A stretch of DNA of 64,000 nt, taken from NCBI RefSeq assembly GCF_000364625.1, contig NZ_KB822615.1, positions 1 through 64,000 on the forward strand, read 5' to 3'. The notes under the pieces were generated by a model. The model was not told where the DNA came from. It did not search any database and saw nothing but the letters and a program-made list of their open reading frames with translations. The stretch comes from Pseudomonas thermotolerans DSM 14292. Lineage in GTDB: Bacteria > Pseudomonadota > Gammaproteobacteria > Pseudomonadales > Pseudomonadaceae. The number at the start of each line of letters is the position of its first letter. The stretch's first letter is position 1. This document shows positions 7,998 to 17,043 of this stretch, one piece after another. A program made the translations under genes and the position numbers.

Positions 7998-10643
7998 TCA
8001 GCAGTCCAGGGGGTTCGGTTTTTCCGGGTCGATGCCGAACTTGGCGATGGCCTCGGCGACGACTTTCGGTTCCACCTCGCCACGGTCGGCCAGGGCCTCG
8101 AGGGCGGCGAGGACGATCCAGTGACGGTCCACCTCGAAGAAGTGGCGGAGCTTCTTGCGGCTGTCACTGCGCCCGAAGCCGTCGGTACCCAGCACCTTGT
8201 ACTCGCGGGACGGCACCCACTGGCGGATCTGTTCGGCGTACAGCTTGATGTAGTCGGTGGAGGCGACCACCGGGCCCTTGCGACCGGCCAGGCACTGCTC
8301 GACGTAGCTCTGCTGCGGCTTCTGTTCCGGGTGCAGGCGGTTGTGGCGTTCCACCGCCAGGCCGTCGCGACGCAGCTCGTTGAAGCTGGTGACGCTCCAC
8401 ACGTCGGCGGCGATGTTGTAGTCCTCGCGGAGGATCTTCGCCGCCTCGCGGACTTCCCGGAGGATGGTGCCGGAACCCAGCAGCTGCACGTGGTGGGCAG
8501 CCTCGCGTTTGTCCTCCTCGAGCAGGTACATGCCGCGGATGATGCCTTCCTCGGCGCCTTCCGGCAGCGGCGGCTGCTGGTAGTTTTCGTTCATCACGGT
8601 GATGTAGTAGAAGACGTTGTTCTGCTCTTCCATCATCTGCCGGATGCCTTCGCGAATGATTACCGCCAGCTCGTAGGCATAGGTGGGGTCGTAACTACGG
8701 CAGTTGGGGATCACCGAGGCGAGGATGTGGCTGTGGCCGTCCTCGTGCTGCAGACCCTCGCCGTTGAGGGTGGTGCGCCCGGCGGTACCGCCGATCAGGA
8801 AGCCGCGGGCGCGGCTGTCGCCGGCTGCCCAGGCCAGGTCGCCGACACGCTGCAGGCCGAACATCGAGTAGAAGATGTAGAACGGCAGCATCGGCTGGTT
8901 GTGCACGCTGTAGCTGGTGCCCGCGGCGATCCAGCTGGACATGGCGCCGGCCTCGTTGATGCCTTCCTCGAGGATCTGGCCCTTCTTGTCCTCGCGGTAG
9001 AACATCACCTGGTCCTTGTCCACCGGCTCGTAGAGCTGGCCGACCGAGGAGTAGATGCCGAGCTGGCGGAACATGCCTTCCATGCCGAAGGTGCGCGCCT
9101 CGTCGGGGACGATGGGCACGATGCGCGGGCCGAGCTCCTTGTCCTTGACCAACTGGGCGAGGATGCGCACGAAGGCCATGGTGGTGGAGATCTCGCGCTC
9201 GCCGGAGCCGTCGAGAATAGTCTTCAGGGTCTCCAGCGGCGGGGTCGGCACCGAGAAGCTGCGGGTGCGGCGCTGCGGCACGAAGCCGCCCAGCGCGGCG
9301 CGGCGCTCGGCGATGTACTTGGCCTCGGCGCTGTTCGGCTCGGGGCGCACGAACGGCAGCTTCTCGAGGTCCTCGTCCTTGACCGGGATGTCGAAGCGGT
9401 CGCGGAATTTCTTCAGACTCTCGATATCCACCTTCTTGGTGTTGTGCGCGGTGTTCTGCGCCTCTCCGGCGCCGGTGCCGTAACCCTTGATGGTCTTGGC
9501 CAGGACCACGGTGGGCTGCCCCTGGTGGTTGACCGCGCGGTGGTAGGCCGCATAGACCTTGTAGGGGTCGTGGCCGCCGCGGTTGAGCTTCCAGATCTCG
9601 TCGTCGGAAAGGTCCTTGACCATTTCCTTGAGTTCCGGGGTGTTGAAGAAGTGCTCGCGCACGTAGGCCCCGTCCTTGGCCTTGTAGTTCTGGTATTCGC
9701 CGTCGACCACCTCGTCCATGCGACGCTGCAGGGCGCCGTTCTTGTCCTTGGCGAACAGCGGGTCCCAGAAGCGGCCCCAGACCACCTTGATGACGTTCCA
9801 GTCGGCGCCGCGGAACACGCCTTCCAGTTCCTGGATGATCTTGCCGTTGCCGCGCACCGGGCCGTCCAGGCGCTGCAGGTTGCAGTTGATGACGAAGATC
9901 AGGTTGTCCAGCTTCTCGCGTCCGGCCAGGGAGATGGCGCCCAGGGCTTCCGGCTCGTCGCACTCGCCGTCGCCCAGGAAGCACCAGACCTTCTGTTTGC
10001 CGGCGGGGATGAAGCCGCGGCTTTCCAGGTACTTCATGAAGCGCGCCTGGTAGATGGCTTGGATCGGTCCGAGGCCCATGGACACGGTGGGGAACTGCCA
10101 GAACTCCGGCATCAGCCAGGGGTGCGGGTAGGAGGACAGGCCCTTGCCGTCGACTTCGCGACGGAAGTTCTTCATCTGCTCCTCGGTGATGCGGCCTTCC
10201 AGGAAGGCGCGGGCGTAGATGCCGGGCGAGGCGTGGCCCTGGAAGAAGATCAGGTCGCCGCCGTGTTCTTCGGTGGGAGCCTGGAAGAAGTAGTTGAAGC
10301 CGATGTCGTAGAGGGTCGCCGAGGACGCGAAGCTGGAGATGTGACCGCCGAGGTCCGGGTCTTCCAGGTTGGTGCGCATCACCATGGCCAGCGCGTTCCA
10401 GCGCACCAGCGAGCGGATGCGGCGCTCCATGAAGAGATCACCGGGCATGCGCGCTTCGTGGGTCACCGGGATGGTGTTGCGATACGGCGTGGTGATCGCG
10501 TAGGGGAGCTGGGTACCGCTGCGGGTGGCCAGCTCGCCCATGCGGGTCATCAGGTAGTGCGCACGGTCCTCACCCTCACGATCGAGGACGGATTCCAGCG
10601 CGTCCAGCCATTCCTGGGTTTCGACGGGATCGATGTCTTGCAT
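7998..10643 (-). CDS. aceE: pyruvate dehydrogenase E1 component, homodimeric type
   Basis: An 881-aa thiamine-diphosphate enzyme that decarboxylates pyruvate and acetylates the lipoyl groups of AceF, the entry from glycolysis to the TCA cycle. The ThDP/Mg motif runs from FLGDGECDEPEALGAI to NLIFVINCNLQ (about residues 225-260). The N-terminal start MQDIDPVETQEWLDALESVL is the usual AceE start, with GGAG 7 nt upstream. The C-terminal part holds the transketolase-like pyrimidine domain (MSSWIAAGTSYS) and the DGFGRSDSR region. It is the first gene of aceE-aceF. The 303-nt region to the divergent glnE carries two palindromic operator-like sites. Confidence 0.97.
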   Translation of the reverse strand: MQDIDPVETQEWLDALESVLDREGEDRAHYLMTRMGELATRSGTQLPYAITTPYRNTIPVTHEARMPGDLFMERRIRSLVRWNALAMVMRTNLEDPDLGGHISSFASSATLYDIGFNYFFQAPTEEHGGDLIFFQGHASPGIYARAFLEGRITEEQMKNFRREVDGKGLSSYPHPWLMPEFWQFPTVSMGLGPIQAIYQARFMKYLESRGFIPAGKQKVWCFLGDGECDEPEALGAISLAGREKLDNLIFVINCNLQRLDGPVRGNGKIIQELEGVFRGADWNVIKVVWGRFWDPLFAKDKNGALQRRMDEVVDGEYQNYKAKDGAYVREHFFNTPELKEMVKDLSDDEIWKLNRGGHDPYKVYAAYHRAVNHQGQPTVVLAKTIKGYGTGAGEAQNTAHNTKKVDIESLKKFRDRFDIPVKDEDLEKLPFVRPEPNSAEAKYIAERRAALGGFVPQRRTRSFSVPTPPLETLKTILDGSGEREISTTMAFVRILAQLVKDKELGPRIVPIVPDEARTFGMEGMFRQLGIYSSVGQLYEPVDKDQVMFYREDKKGQILEEGINEAGAMSSWIAAGTSYSVHNQPMLPFYIFYSMFGLQRVGDLAWAAGDSRARGFLIGGTAGRTTLNGEGLQHEDGHSHILASVIPNCRSYDPTYAYELAVIIREGIRQMMEEQNNVFYYITVMNENYQQPPLPEGAEEGIIRGMYLLEEDKREAAHHVQLLGSGTILREVREAAKILREDYNIAADVWSVTSFNELRRDGLAVERHNRLHPEQKPQQSYVEQCLAGRKGPVVASTDYIKLYAEQIRQWVPSREYKVLGTDGFGRSDSRKKLRHFFEVDRHWIVLAALEALADRGEVEPKVVAEAIAKFGIDPEKPNPLDC

Positions 10644-10754
10644 GGCTTGCTCCAGGGCGGAAAGGCTTCCAGAATCGGATGCCAGTGTGTTCGTGGACGG
10701 CCTTGTGGGGCGCCCGCGTGAATTCTTGGATTACCGGGGGTGATCCCGGCGGCG

Positions 10755-10821
10755 TGTAGTTTTACTACATATCGACGCGAATTTCAGCCTCTCGGACATA
10801 ATCCTTAGTAGTAAAACTACA
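10755..10821. promoter_or_regulatory. twin palindromic operator-like sites in the aceE-glnE divergent region
   Basis: Two copies of the same site stand in inverted orientation: TGTAGTTTTACTACA at 10755-10769 and GTAGTAAAACTACA at 10808-10821. A 14-bp core is an exact inverted repeat between them, and each site is itself a palindrome (TGTAGT/ACTACA around three A or T). The centres are 52 bp apart, close to five helical turns, which suits a dimer pair binding one DNA face or a loop. The layout resembles the TTGT...ACAA sites described for HexR in Pseudomonas, but the regulator is not identified here. A weak plus-strand -10 (CATAAT, 10797-10802) lies between them. The rest of 10644-10946 shows no gene. 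Confidence 0.65.
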
Positions 10822-10946
10822 ATTGCTGCGCCGCAGACGGGCTGAAGCCCGGGGCGGAACCCGGCGGAGGCCAGGCGTGATGCGGGTTTCCGGGGCCTGC
10901 GGCGATCCGTCGGAACCCACGCCTGCGGCCCGAAAAAGGATAGACC

Positions 10947-13868
10947 ATGAGCTTGCCACCGCTTGTCGACCTGCCTGCCGCGCTGCAACCCCGTGCCGCC
11001 CGTGCCGAGACGCTCCTGCAGTCCCATGCGGGCCGCCTCGCAGGCTGGCCTGCGGAACGTCGCGCGGCTCTGGCGCGGGTCGGTGCGCTGAGTGATTTCG
11101 TCGCCGAGCAGATTGCCCGCGACCCCGAGGCCTTCCTCGAACTGGCCGACTCTGGGGAACTGGAGCGCGCCCTCGCTCCGGGCGAGCTGCGCGAGCAGGT
11201 GGCCGCCGTGCTGGCCGGCTGCGACGAGGAGAACGAGCTGGGCCGGCGCCTGCGCCGCTACCGCAACCGCCAGCAACTGCGCATCATCTGGCGCGACCTG
11301 ACCCGCCAGGCCGATCTGGAGGAAACCTGCCGCGACCTTTCCGACCTGGCGGACGCCTGCGTCGACCTCGCCTACCAGTGGCTCTACCCGCGGCACTGCG
11401 AACAGTTCGGCACGCCGATCGGCCGGCGCAGCGGCCAGCCCCAGCACCTGGTGGTGCTGGGCATGGGCAAGCTGGGCGCCTTCGAACTGAACCTGTCCTC
11501 GGACATCGACCTGATCTTCGGCTACCCGGAAGGCGGCGAGACCGAAGGGGTGCGCCGCCCGCTGGACAACCAGGAGTTCTTCACCCGTCTCGGCCAGCGG
11601 CTGATCAAGGCGCTCGACGCCATCACCGTGGACGGTTTCGTGTTCCGCGTCGATATGCGCCTGCGTCCCTACGGTTCGTCCGGGCCGCTGGTCTACAGCT
11701 TCAACGCCTTGGAGCAGTACTACCAGGACCAGGGACGCGACTGGGAACGCTACGCGATGATCAAGGCGCGGGTGGTCGGCGGCGACCAGGCGGCCGGGCG
11801 CCAGTTGCTCGCCATGCTGCGGCCGTTCGTCTACCGCCGCTACCTGGACTTCTCGGCCATCGAGGCGCTGCGCGCCATGAAGCTGCTGATCCAGCAGGAG
11901 GTGCGGCGCAAGGGTATGGCCGACAACATCAAGCTCGGCGCCGGCGGCATCCGCGAGGTGGAGTTCATCGCCCAGGCCTTCCAGCTGATCCACGGCGGCC
12001 GCGATCTCAGCCTGCAGCAGCGCCCTTTGCTCAAGGTGCTGGCCACCCTCGAGGGTCAGGGCTACCTGCCGCCGGCGGTGGTCGCCGAGCTGCGCGACGG
12101 CTACCGCTTCCTGCGTTACGTAGAGCATGCCCTGCAAGCCATCGCCGACCGCCAGACCCAGATGCTCCCCGACGACGCGCAGGACCGCGCGAGAGTCGCC
12201 TGCATCATGGGCTTCGCCGACTGGGACGGCTTCCTGGAGCGGCTCAACCACTGGCGCAGTCGGGTCGACTGGCACTTCCGCCAGGTGATCGCCGATCCCG
12301 ACGAGGAGGAGGGCGCCGGCGAAGGCACCTGTATCGGCGCCGAATGGCTGCCGCTCTGGGAGGAGGCGCTGGACGAGGAGGCCGCCTGCCGGCAACTGGC
12401 CGACGCCGGTTTCGCTGAGCCCCTGGTCGCCTGGAGGCGCCTCGCCGATCTGCGCCATGGCCCCCAGGTGCGCGCCATCCAGCGCATCGGCCGGGAGCGC
12501 CTGGACGCCTTCATGCCGCGTCTGCTGGCCCAGGCGGTGGAGCAGGACGACCCGGACCTGGTGCTCGAACGGGTGCTGCCGCTGGTCGAGGCAGTGGCCC
12601 GTCGCTCGGCCTATCTGGTGCTGCTCACCGAGAACCCCGGCGCCCTGCAGCGCCTGCTGGTGCTGTGCGCCGCCAGCCCGTGGATCGCCGAGCAGATCGC
12701 CCGCTTCCCGCTGCTCCTCGACGAGCTGCTCAACGAGGGTCGGCTGTTCAAGCCGCCGCAGGCGCCGGAGCTGGCCGCCGAGCTGCGCGAGCGGCTGACG
12801 CGGATCCCCGAGGACGACCTGGAGCAGCAGATGGAGGCTCTGCGCCACTTCAAGCTGGCCCACAGTCTGCGCGTGGCCGCCTCGGAGATCGCCGGCACCT
12901 TGCCGCTGATGAAGGTGTCCGACTACCTGACCTGGCTGGCCGAGGCGATTCTCGACCAGGTGCTGGCCCTGGCCTGGCGGCAGATGGTCAGCCGCTACGG
13001 CACCCCGCGGCGCAGCGACGGCAGCCTCTGCGATCCGGACTTCATCATCGTCGGCTACGGCAAGGTGGGGGGCATCGAGCTGGGCCACGGCTCGGACCTC
13101 GACCTGGTGTTCATCCACGACGGCGACCCGCAGGCGGAAACCGACGGCGCCAAGCCGATCGACGGTGCGCAGTTCTTCACCCGCCTCGGCCAGCGCATCA
13201 TCCACCTGCTGACCACCCAGACCACCTCCGGGCAGCTCTACGAGGTAGACATGCGCCTGCGCCCGTCCGGCGCCAGCGGCCTGCTGGTCAGTTCGCTGGG
13301 TGCCTTCGAGCGCTATCAGCGCCACGAGGCCTGGACCTGGGAGCACCAGGCGCTGATCCGTGCCCGGGTGCTGGTTGGCAGCCCGCGGGTCGGGGCTGCC
13401 TTCGAACAGGTGCGCGCCGCGGTGCTCGGCCAGCCGCGCGATCTGGCCAGGCTGCGCGCCGAGGTCAGCGAGATGCGCGCGAAGATGCGTGACAACCTCG
13501 GCACCCGGCTCACCGCGGCCGGCACCGCGGCCAATGCCTTCGACGCGGAGGTGCCGTTCGATCTCAAGCAGGACGCCGGCGGTATCGTCGATATCGAATT
13601 TATGGTGCAATACGCGGCCCTGGCCTGGTCGCATCAGTACCCGCAACTGCTGCGCTGGACCGACAACATCCGCATCCTGGACGAGCTGGGCGCCGCCGGG
13701 CTGCTGCCGGAAGCGGACGCCCGTCTGCTGCAGGAGGTCTACAAGGCCTATCGCTCGGCGGCCCACCGTCTGGCCCTGCAGAAGCAGCCGGGGGTGGTCT
13801 CCGGGGACCAGTTCCATGCCGAGCGCCGCGCCGTGATGCGCCTGTGGCGCGTCCTGGAGCTGAACTGA
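10947..13868 (+). CDS. glnE: bifunctional glutamine synthetase adenylyltransferase/adenylyl-removing enzyme
   Basis: A 973-aa cytoplasmic regulator that adds AMP to, or removes it from, glutamine synthetase in response to PII proteins and glutamine. Both nucleotidyltransferase domains are visible: the N-terminal one with GMGKLGAFELNLSSDIDLIF (about residues 173-192) and the C-terminal one with YGKVGGIELGHGSDLDLVF (about 699-717). Each keeps the Gly-Ser-Asp-x-Asp metal site and a downstream DMRLRP motif. Length agrees with the family (about 950-980). It is divergent from aceE and starts 126 nt after the second palindrome. ilvE follows on the same strand after an 84-nt gap. Confidence 0.96.
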   Translation: MSLPPLVDLPAALQPRAARAETLLQSHAGRLAGWPAERRAALARVGALSDFVAEQIARDPEAFLELADSGELERALAPGELREQVAAVLAGCDEENELGRRLRRYRNRQQLRIIWRDLTRQADLEETCRDLSDLADACVDLAYQWLYPRHCEQFGTPIGRRSGQPQHLVVLGMGKLGAFELNLSSDIDLIFGYPEGGETEGVRRPLDNQEFFTRLGQRLIKALDAITVDGFVFRVDMRLRPYGSSGPLVYSFNALEQYYQDQGRDWERYAMIKARVVGGDQAAGRQLLAMLRPFVYRRYLDFSAIEALRAMKLLIQQEVRRKGMADNIKLGAGGIREVEFIAQAFQLIHGGRDLSLQQRPLLKVLATLEGQGYLPPAVVAELRDGYRFLRYVEHALQAIADRQTQMLPDDAQDRARVACIMGFADWDGFLERLNHWRSRVDWHFRQVIADPDEEEGAGEGTCIGAEWLPLWEEALDEEAACRQLADAGFAEPLVAWRRLADLRHGPQVRAIQRIGRERLDAFMPRLLAQAVEQDDPDLVLERVLPLVEAVARRSAYLVLLTENPGALQRLLVLCAASPWIAEQIARFPLLLDELLNEGRLFKPPQAPELAAELRERLTRIPEDDLEQQMEALRHFKLAHSLRVAASEIAGTLPLMKVSDYLTWLAEAILDQVLALAWRQMVSRYGTPRRSDGSLCDPDFIIVGYGKVGGIELGHGSDLDLVFIHDGDPQAETDGAKPIDGAQFFTRLGQRIIHLLTTQTTSGQLYEVDMRLRPSGASGLLVSSLGAFERYQRHEAWTWEHQALIRARVLVGSPRVGAAFEQVRAAVLGQPRDLARLRAEVSEMRAKMRDNLGTRLTAAGTAANAFDAEVPFDLKQDAGGIVDIEFMVQYAALAWSHQYPQLLRWTDNIRILDELGAAGLLPEADARLLQEVYKAYRSAAHRLALQKQPGVVSGDQFHAERRAVMRLWRVLELN

Positions 13869-13952
13869 GCGGCGCTGGAATTTTCGCGGTGGGCCCGAGC
13901 GGGCCGGCCGCAGACCGATGAAACGAGTCGAACACTTGAGGAGCTGGTAAAG

Positions 13953-14876
13953 ATGTCGATGGCCGATCGTGATGGCGTGATCTGGTATGACGGCGAACTG
14001 GTGCCGTGGCGCGAAGCCACCACCCACGTGCTGACCCATACCCTGCACTACGGCATGGGCGTTTTCGAGGGCGTGCGTGCCTACAACACCCCGCAGGGCA
14101 CGGCGATCTTCCGCCTGCAGGCGCACACCGACCGCCTGTTCGACTCGGCGCACATCATGAACATGAAGATCCCGTTCACCAAGGACGAGATCAACGAGGC
14201 GCAGCGCGCCGCGGTGCGCGAGAACAACCTGGAGAGCGCCTACCTGCGTCCGATGGTGTTCTACGGATCCGAAGGCATGGGCATCCGCGCCGACAACCTG
14301 AGGGTTCACGTGATCGTCGCCGCCTGGCACTGGGGTGCCTACATGGGCGAGGAAGCCCTGGAGCAGGGCATCAAGGTGCGCACCAGCTCCTTCACCCGCC
14401 ACCACGTGAACATCTCCATGACCCGCGCCAAGGCCAACGGTCACTACATCAACTCCATGCTGGCCCTCCAGGAGGCCGTCTCCGGCGGTGCTGACGAAGC
14501 CCTGCTGCTGGATCCGGAGGGCTACGTGGCCGAGGGTTCCGGCGAGAACGTGTTCATCGTCAAGAACGGCGTGGTCTATACCCCGGAAGTCACCGCCTGT
14601 CTGAACGGCATCACCCGCAACACCGTGCTGCGGCTGGCCGAGGAGCTGGGTATCGAGCTGGTCGAGAAGCGCATCACCCGCGACGAGGTGTACATCGCCG
14701 ACGAGGCCTTCTTCACCGGTACCGCCGCAGAGGTCACCCCGATCCGCGAGGTGGACGGCCGCATCATCGGCGCCGGTCGCCGCGGCCCGGTGACCGAGAA
14801 GTTGCAGAAGGCCTACTTCGACCTGGTGACCGGCAAGACCGGTGCCCATCCGGAATGGCGGACCCTGGTCAAGTAA
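13953..14876 (+). CDS. ilvE: branched-chain amino acid aminotransferase
   Basis: A 307-aa class IV PLP enzyme that makes the last transamination step to leucine, isoleucine and valine from 2-oxoglutarate/glutamate. Family features: DGVIWYDGELVPWREA at the N-terminus, HYGMGVFEGVRAY, the PLP lysine in RAKANGHYINSM, EGSGENVFIV and the C-terminal FFTGTAAEVTPI. The length equals the usual 307-309 aa. GAGGAG lies 9 nt before the ATG. It sits between glnE and the LPS core genes, as in P. aeruginosa. Confidence 0.96.
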   Translation: MSMADRDGVIWYDGELVPWREATTHVLTHTLHYGMGVFEGVRAYNTPQGTAIFRLQAHTDRLFDSAHIMNMKIPFTKDEINEAQRAAVRENNLESAYLRPMVFYGSEGMGIRADNLRVHVIVAAWHWGAYMGEEALEQGIKVRTSSFTRHHVNISMTRAKANGHYINSMLALQEAVSGGADEALLLDPEGYVAEGSGENVFIVKNGVVYTPEVTACLNGITRNTVLRLAEELGIELVEKRITRDEVYIADEAFFTGTAAEVTPIREVDGRIIGAGRRGPVTEKLQKAYFDLVTGKTGAHPEWRTLVK

Positions 14877-14946
14877 GCCCCCGGCCGCCTGCCGCGGGCG
14901 CCGGGAATGCCGGAGCCAGCGGCGCGCGGCCTGAAGCACGCAGCTT

Positions 14947-15984
14947 ATGAGAATCCTAATCGTAGGGCCGAGCTGGGTCGGCGACATGGTGATGGCGCAG
15001 ACCCTGTTCCAGTGCCTGAAGCAGCGTCACCCCGAGTGTGCCATCGACGTGCTGGCTCCCGAGTGGAGTCGGCCGATCCTCGAACGCATGCCCGAGGTAC
15101 GCCAGGCGCTGAGCTTTCCGCTCGGCCACGGCGTTCTGGACATCGCCACACGTCGGCGCATCGGCAAGTCCCTGGCCGGCCAGTACGACCAGGCGATCCT
15201 CTTGCCCAATTCGCTGAAGTCCGCCCTGGTGCCCTTCTTCGCCGGCATCCCGAGGCGTACCGGCTGGAGGGGCGAGATGCGCTACGGCCTGCTCAACGAC
15301 CTGCGGGTGCTCGACAAGCAGCGCTATCCACTGATGATCGAGCGCTTCATGGCGCTGGCCTACGAGCCGGGGGCCGAGATTGCCAAGCCCTACCCGCGAC
15401 CCAGCTTGCAGATCGACCCGGCCAGCCGCGAGCAGGCCCTCGGCAAGTTCGCCCTGGCGCTGGACCGCCCGGTGCTGGCGCTCTGCCCAGGCGCCGAGTT
15501 CGGCGAGGCCAAGCGCTGGCCGGCCGAGTACTACGCCAAGGTTGCCGAACTGAAGATCCGCGCCGGCTGGCAGGTGTGGATCTTCGGCTCGAAGAACGAC
15601 CAGCCGGGCGGCGAGGAGATCCGTCAGCGGCTGATCCCCGGCCTGCGTGAGGAAGTCAGCAACCTGGCCGGCGCCACCAGCCTGGCCGAGGCCATCGATC
15701 TGCTGAGCTGCGCCACCGCGGTGGTTTCCAACGACTCCGGGCTGATGCACGTGGCCGCCGCGCTGAGCCGCCCGCTGGTGGCGGTCTACGGCTCCACCTC
15801 GCCGCAGTTCACCCCGCCGCTGGCCGATCGGGTGGAGATCGTCCGCCTCGGTCTGGAGTGCAGCCCCTGCTTCGAGCGCACCTGCCGCTTCGGTCACTAC
15901 GACTGCCTGCGCGAGCTCAAGCCGCGCGCGGTGCTGGAGGCCCTCGACCGGCTGGTGGGCGATCCCGTCGAGGTCGGCGAATGA
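14947..15984 (+). CDS. waaF: ADP-heptose:LPS heptosyltransferase II
   Basis: A 345-aa GT9-family glycosyltransferase that adds the second L-glycero-D-manno-heptose to the inner core at the cytoplasmic face of the inner membrane. It begins MRILIVGPSWVGDMVMAQTL, the GT9 acceptor-side signature (Asp at residue 13). The C-terminal domain holds CPGAEFGEAKRWP and NDSGLMHVAAAL, the ADP-heptose-binding motifs. It is first in a tightly packed run waaF-waaC-waaG-waaP-wapP-wapG-wapQ; its TGA overlaps the waaC start as ATGA. Confidence 0.95.
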   Translation: MRILIVGPSWVGDMVMAQTLFQCLKQRHPECAIDVLAPEWSRPILERMPEVRQALSFPLGHGVLDIATRRRIGKSLAGQYDQAILLPNSLKSALVPFFAGIPRRTGWRGEMRYGLLNDLRVLDKQRYPLMIERFMALAYEPGAEIAKPYPRPSLQIDPASREQALGKFALALDRPVLALCPGAEFGEAKRWPAEYYAKVAELKIRAGWQVWIFGSKNDQPGGEEIRQRLIPGLREEVSNLAGATSLAEAIDLLSCATAVVSNDSGLMHVAAALSRPLVAVYGSTSPQFTPPLADRVEIVRLGLECSPCFERTCRFGHYDCLRELKPRAVLEALDRLVGDPVEVGE

Positions 15985-16982
15985 GAGTGCTGCTGATCAA
16001 GACCTCGTCGCTGGGCGACGTGATCCACAGCCTGCCGGCGCTCACCGACGCGTCCCGGGCGATTCCCGGGATCCGCTTCGATTGGGTGGTGGAGGAAGGC
16101 TTCGCGGAGATTCCCGCCTGGCACCCGGCGGTGGCCGAGGTGGTCCCGGTGGCGATCCGCCGCTGGCGCAAGCACCCCTGGCAGACCTGGCGCAGCGGCG
16201 AATGGCGACGCTTCAGGGAACGCCTGGGGGCTCGCCGTTACGACCTGGTGATCGACGCCCAGTGCCTGCTCAAGAGCGCCTGGCTGACCCGCTACGCCAA
16301 GGGCCCGGTGGCCGGGCTGGACGCCGAGTCGGCCCGCGAGCCGCTGGCCAGCCGCTTCTACCAGCGCCGCTACCGGGTGCCCAAGGGCCAGCATGCCCTG
16401 GAACGGGTGCGCCAGTTGTTCGCCCAGGCCCTCGACTATCCGCAGCCGCAGGGCATCGCCGACTACGGCCTGGACCGCCTGCGTCTGGCGGAGCCCGGGG
16501 TGCCGCCCTACCTGCTGTTCCTGCACGGCACCACCTGGCCCAGCAAGCACTGGCCGGAGCCCTATTGGCGCGTTCTGCTGGAACGCATGAACGAGCTCGG
16601 CTGGGCGGTGCGCCTGCCCTGGGGCAACGAGGCCGAGCACGCCCGTGCCCAGCGCCTCGCCGAGGGGCTGGAGCGGGTCAGCGTGCTGCCGCGCCTGAAC
16701 CTCGCCGGGATCGCCAAGGTGATCGCCGGCGCGCGCGCCTGCGTGGCGGTGGATACCGGCCTCGGCCATCTGGCTGCGGCCCTGGATGTGCCGACCATCT
16801 CCCTGTACGGGCCGACCCGCCCGGACCTGGTGGGCGCCTATGGCCGCTCGCAGATCCACCTCTGTGCCGAGGGGCCGGACGCCGGCAAGGGCGACCGCGA
16901 GAAGCCCTGCTTCGACAGCCTGCGTCCGGAGCGGGTGGCCCTGGAGCTGGAGGCCCTGCTGCTGAGCGAGCCGGTATGCTGA
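15981..16982 (+). CDS. waaC: ADP-heptose:LPS heptosyltransferase I
   Basis: A 333-aa GT9 enzyme that attaches the first heptose to Kdo. It starts MRVLLIKTSSLGDVIHSLPA with the conserved Asp13, and the donor site is seen in FLHGTTWPSKHWP and VDTGLGHLAAALDVPTISLYG. The ATG at 15981 overlaps the waaF stop by 4 nt (ATGA), which fixes the start against longer in-frame options. A 61-nt gap to waaG contains a small GC hairpin (17003-17020, arms GCGGCGG/CCGCCGC, loop TCAT). Confidence 0.95.
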   Translation: MRVLLIKTSSLGDVIHSLPALTDASRAIPGIRFDWVVEEGFAEIPAWHPAVAEVVPVAIRRWRKHPWQTWRSGEWRRFRERLGARRYDLVIDAQCLLKSAWLTRYAKGPVAGLDAESAREPLASRFYQRRYRVPKGQHALERVRQLFAQALDYPQPQGIADYGLDRLRLAEPGVPPYLLFLHGTTWPSKHWPEPYWRVLLERMNELGWAVRLPWGNEAEHARAQRLAEGLERVSVLPRLNLAGIAKVIAGARACVAVDTGLGHLAAALDVPTISLYGPTRPDLVGAYGRSQIHLCAEGPDAGKGDREKPCFDSLRPERVALELEALLLSEPVC

Positions 16983-17043
16983 TCCCCGTCGACTACGGCG
17001 CCGCGGCGGTCATCCGCCGCCGGTTGTCGTCCAAGGACCGCCC

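Noticed and set aside
8121..10721. An 866-codon plus-strand frame opposite aceE
   Set aside because: Shadow of aceE; Val/Gly/His-rich with no domain and no ribosome site.
10731..14987. A 1418-codon open frame antisense to glnE and ilvE
   Set aside because: It mirrors real genes on the other strand, is full of Gln/His/Gly/Arg as expected from high-GC complementary frames, and has no family motif.
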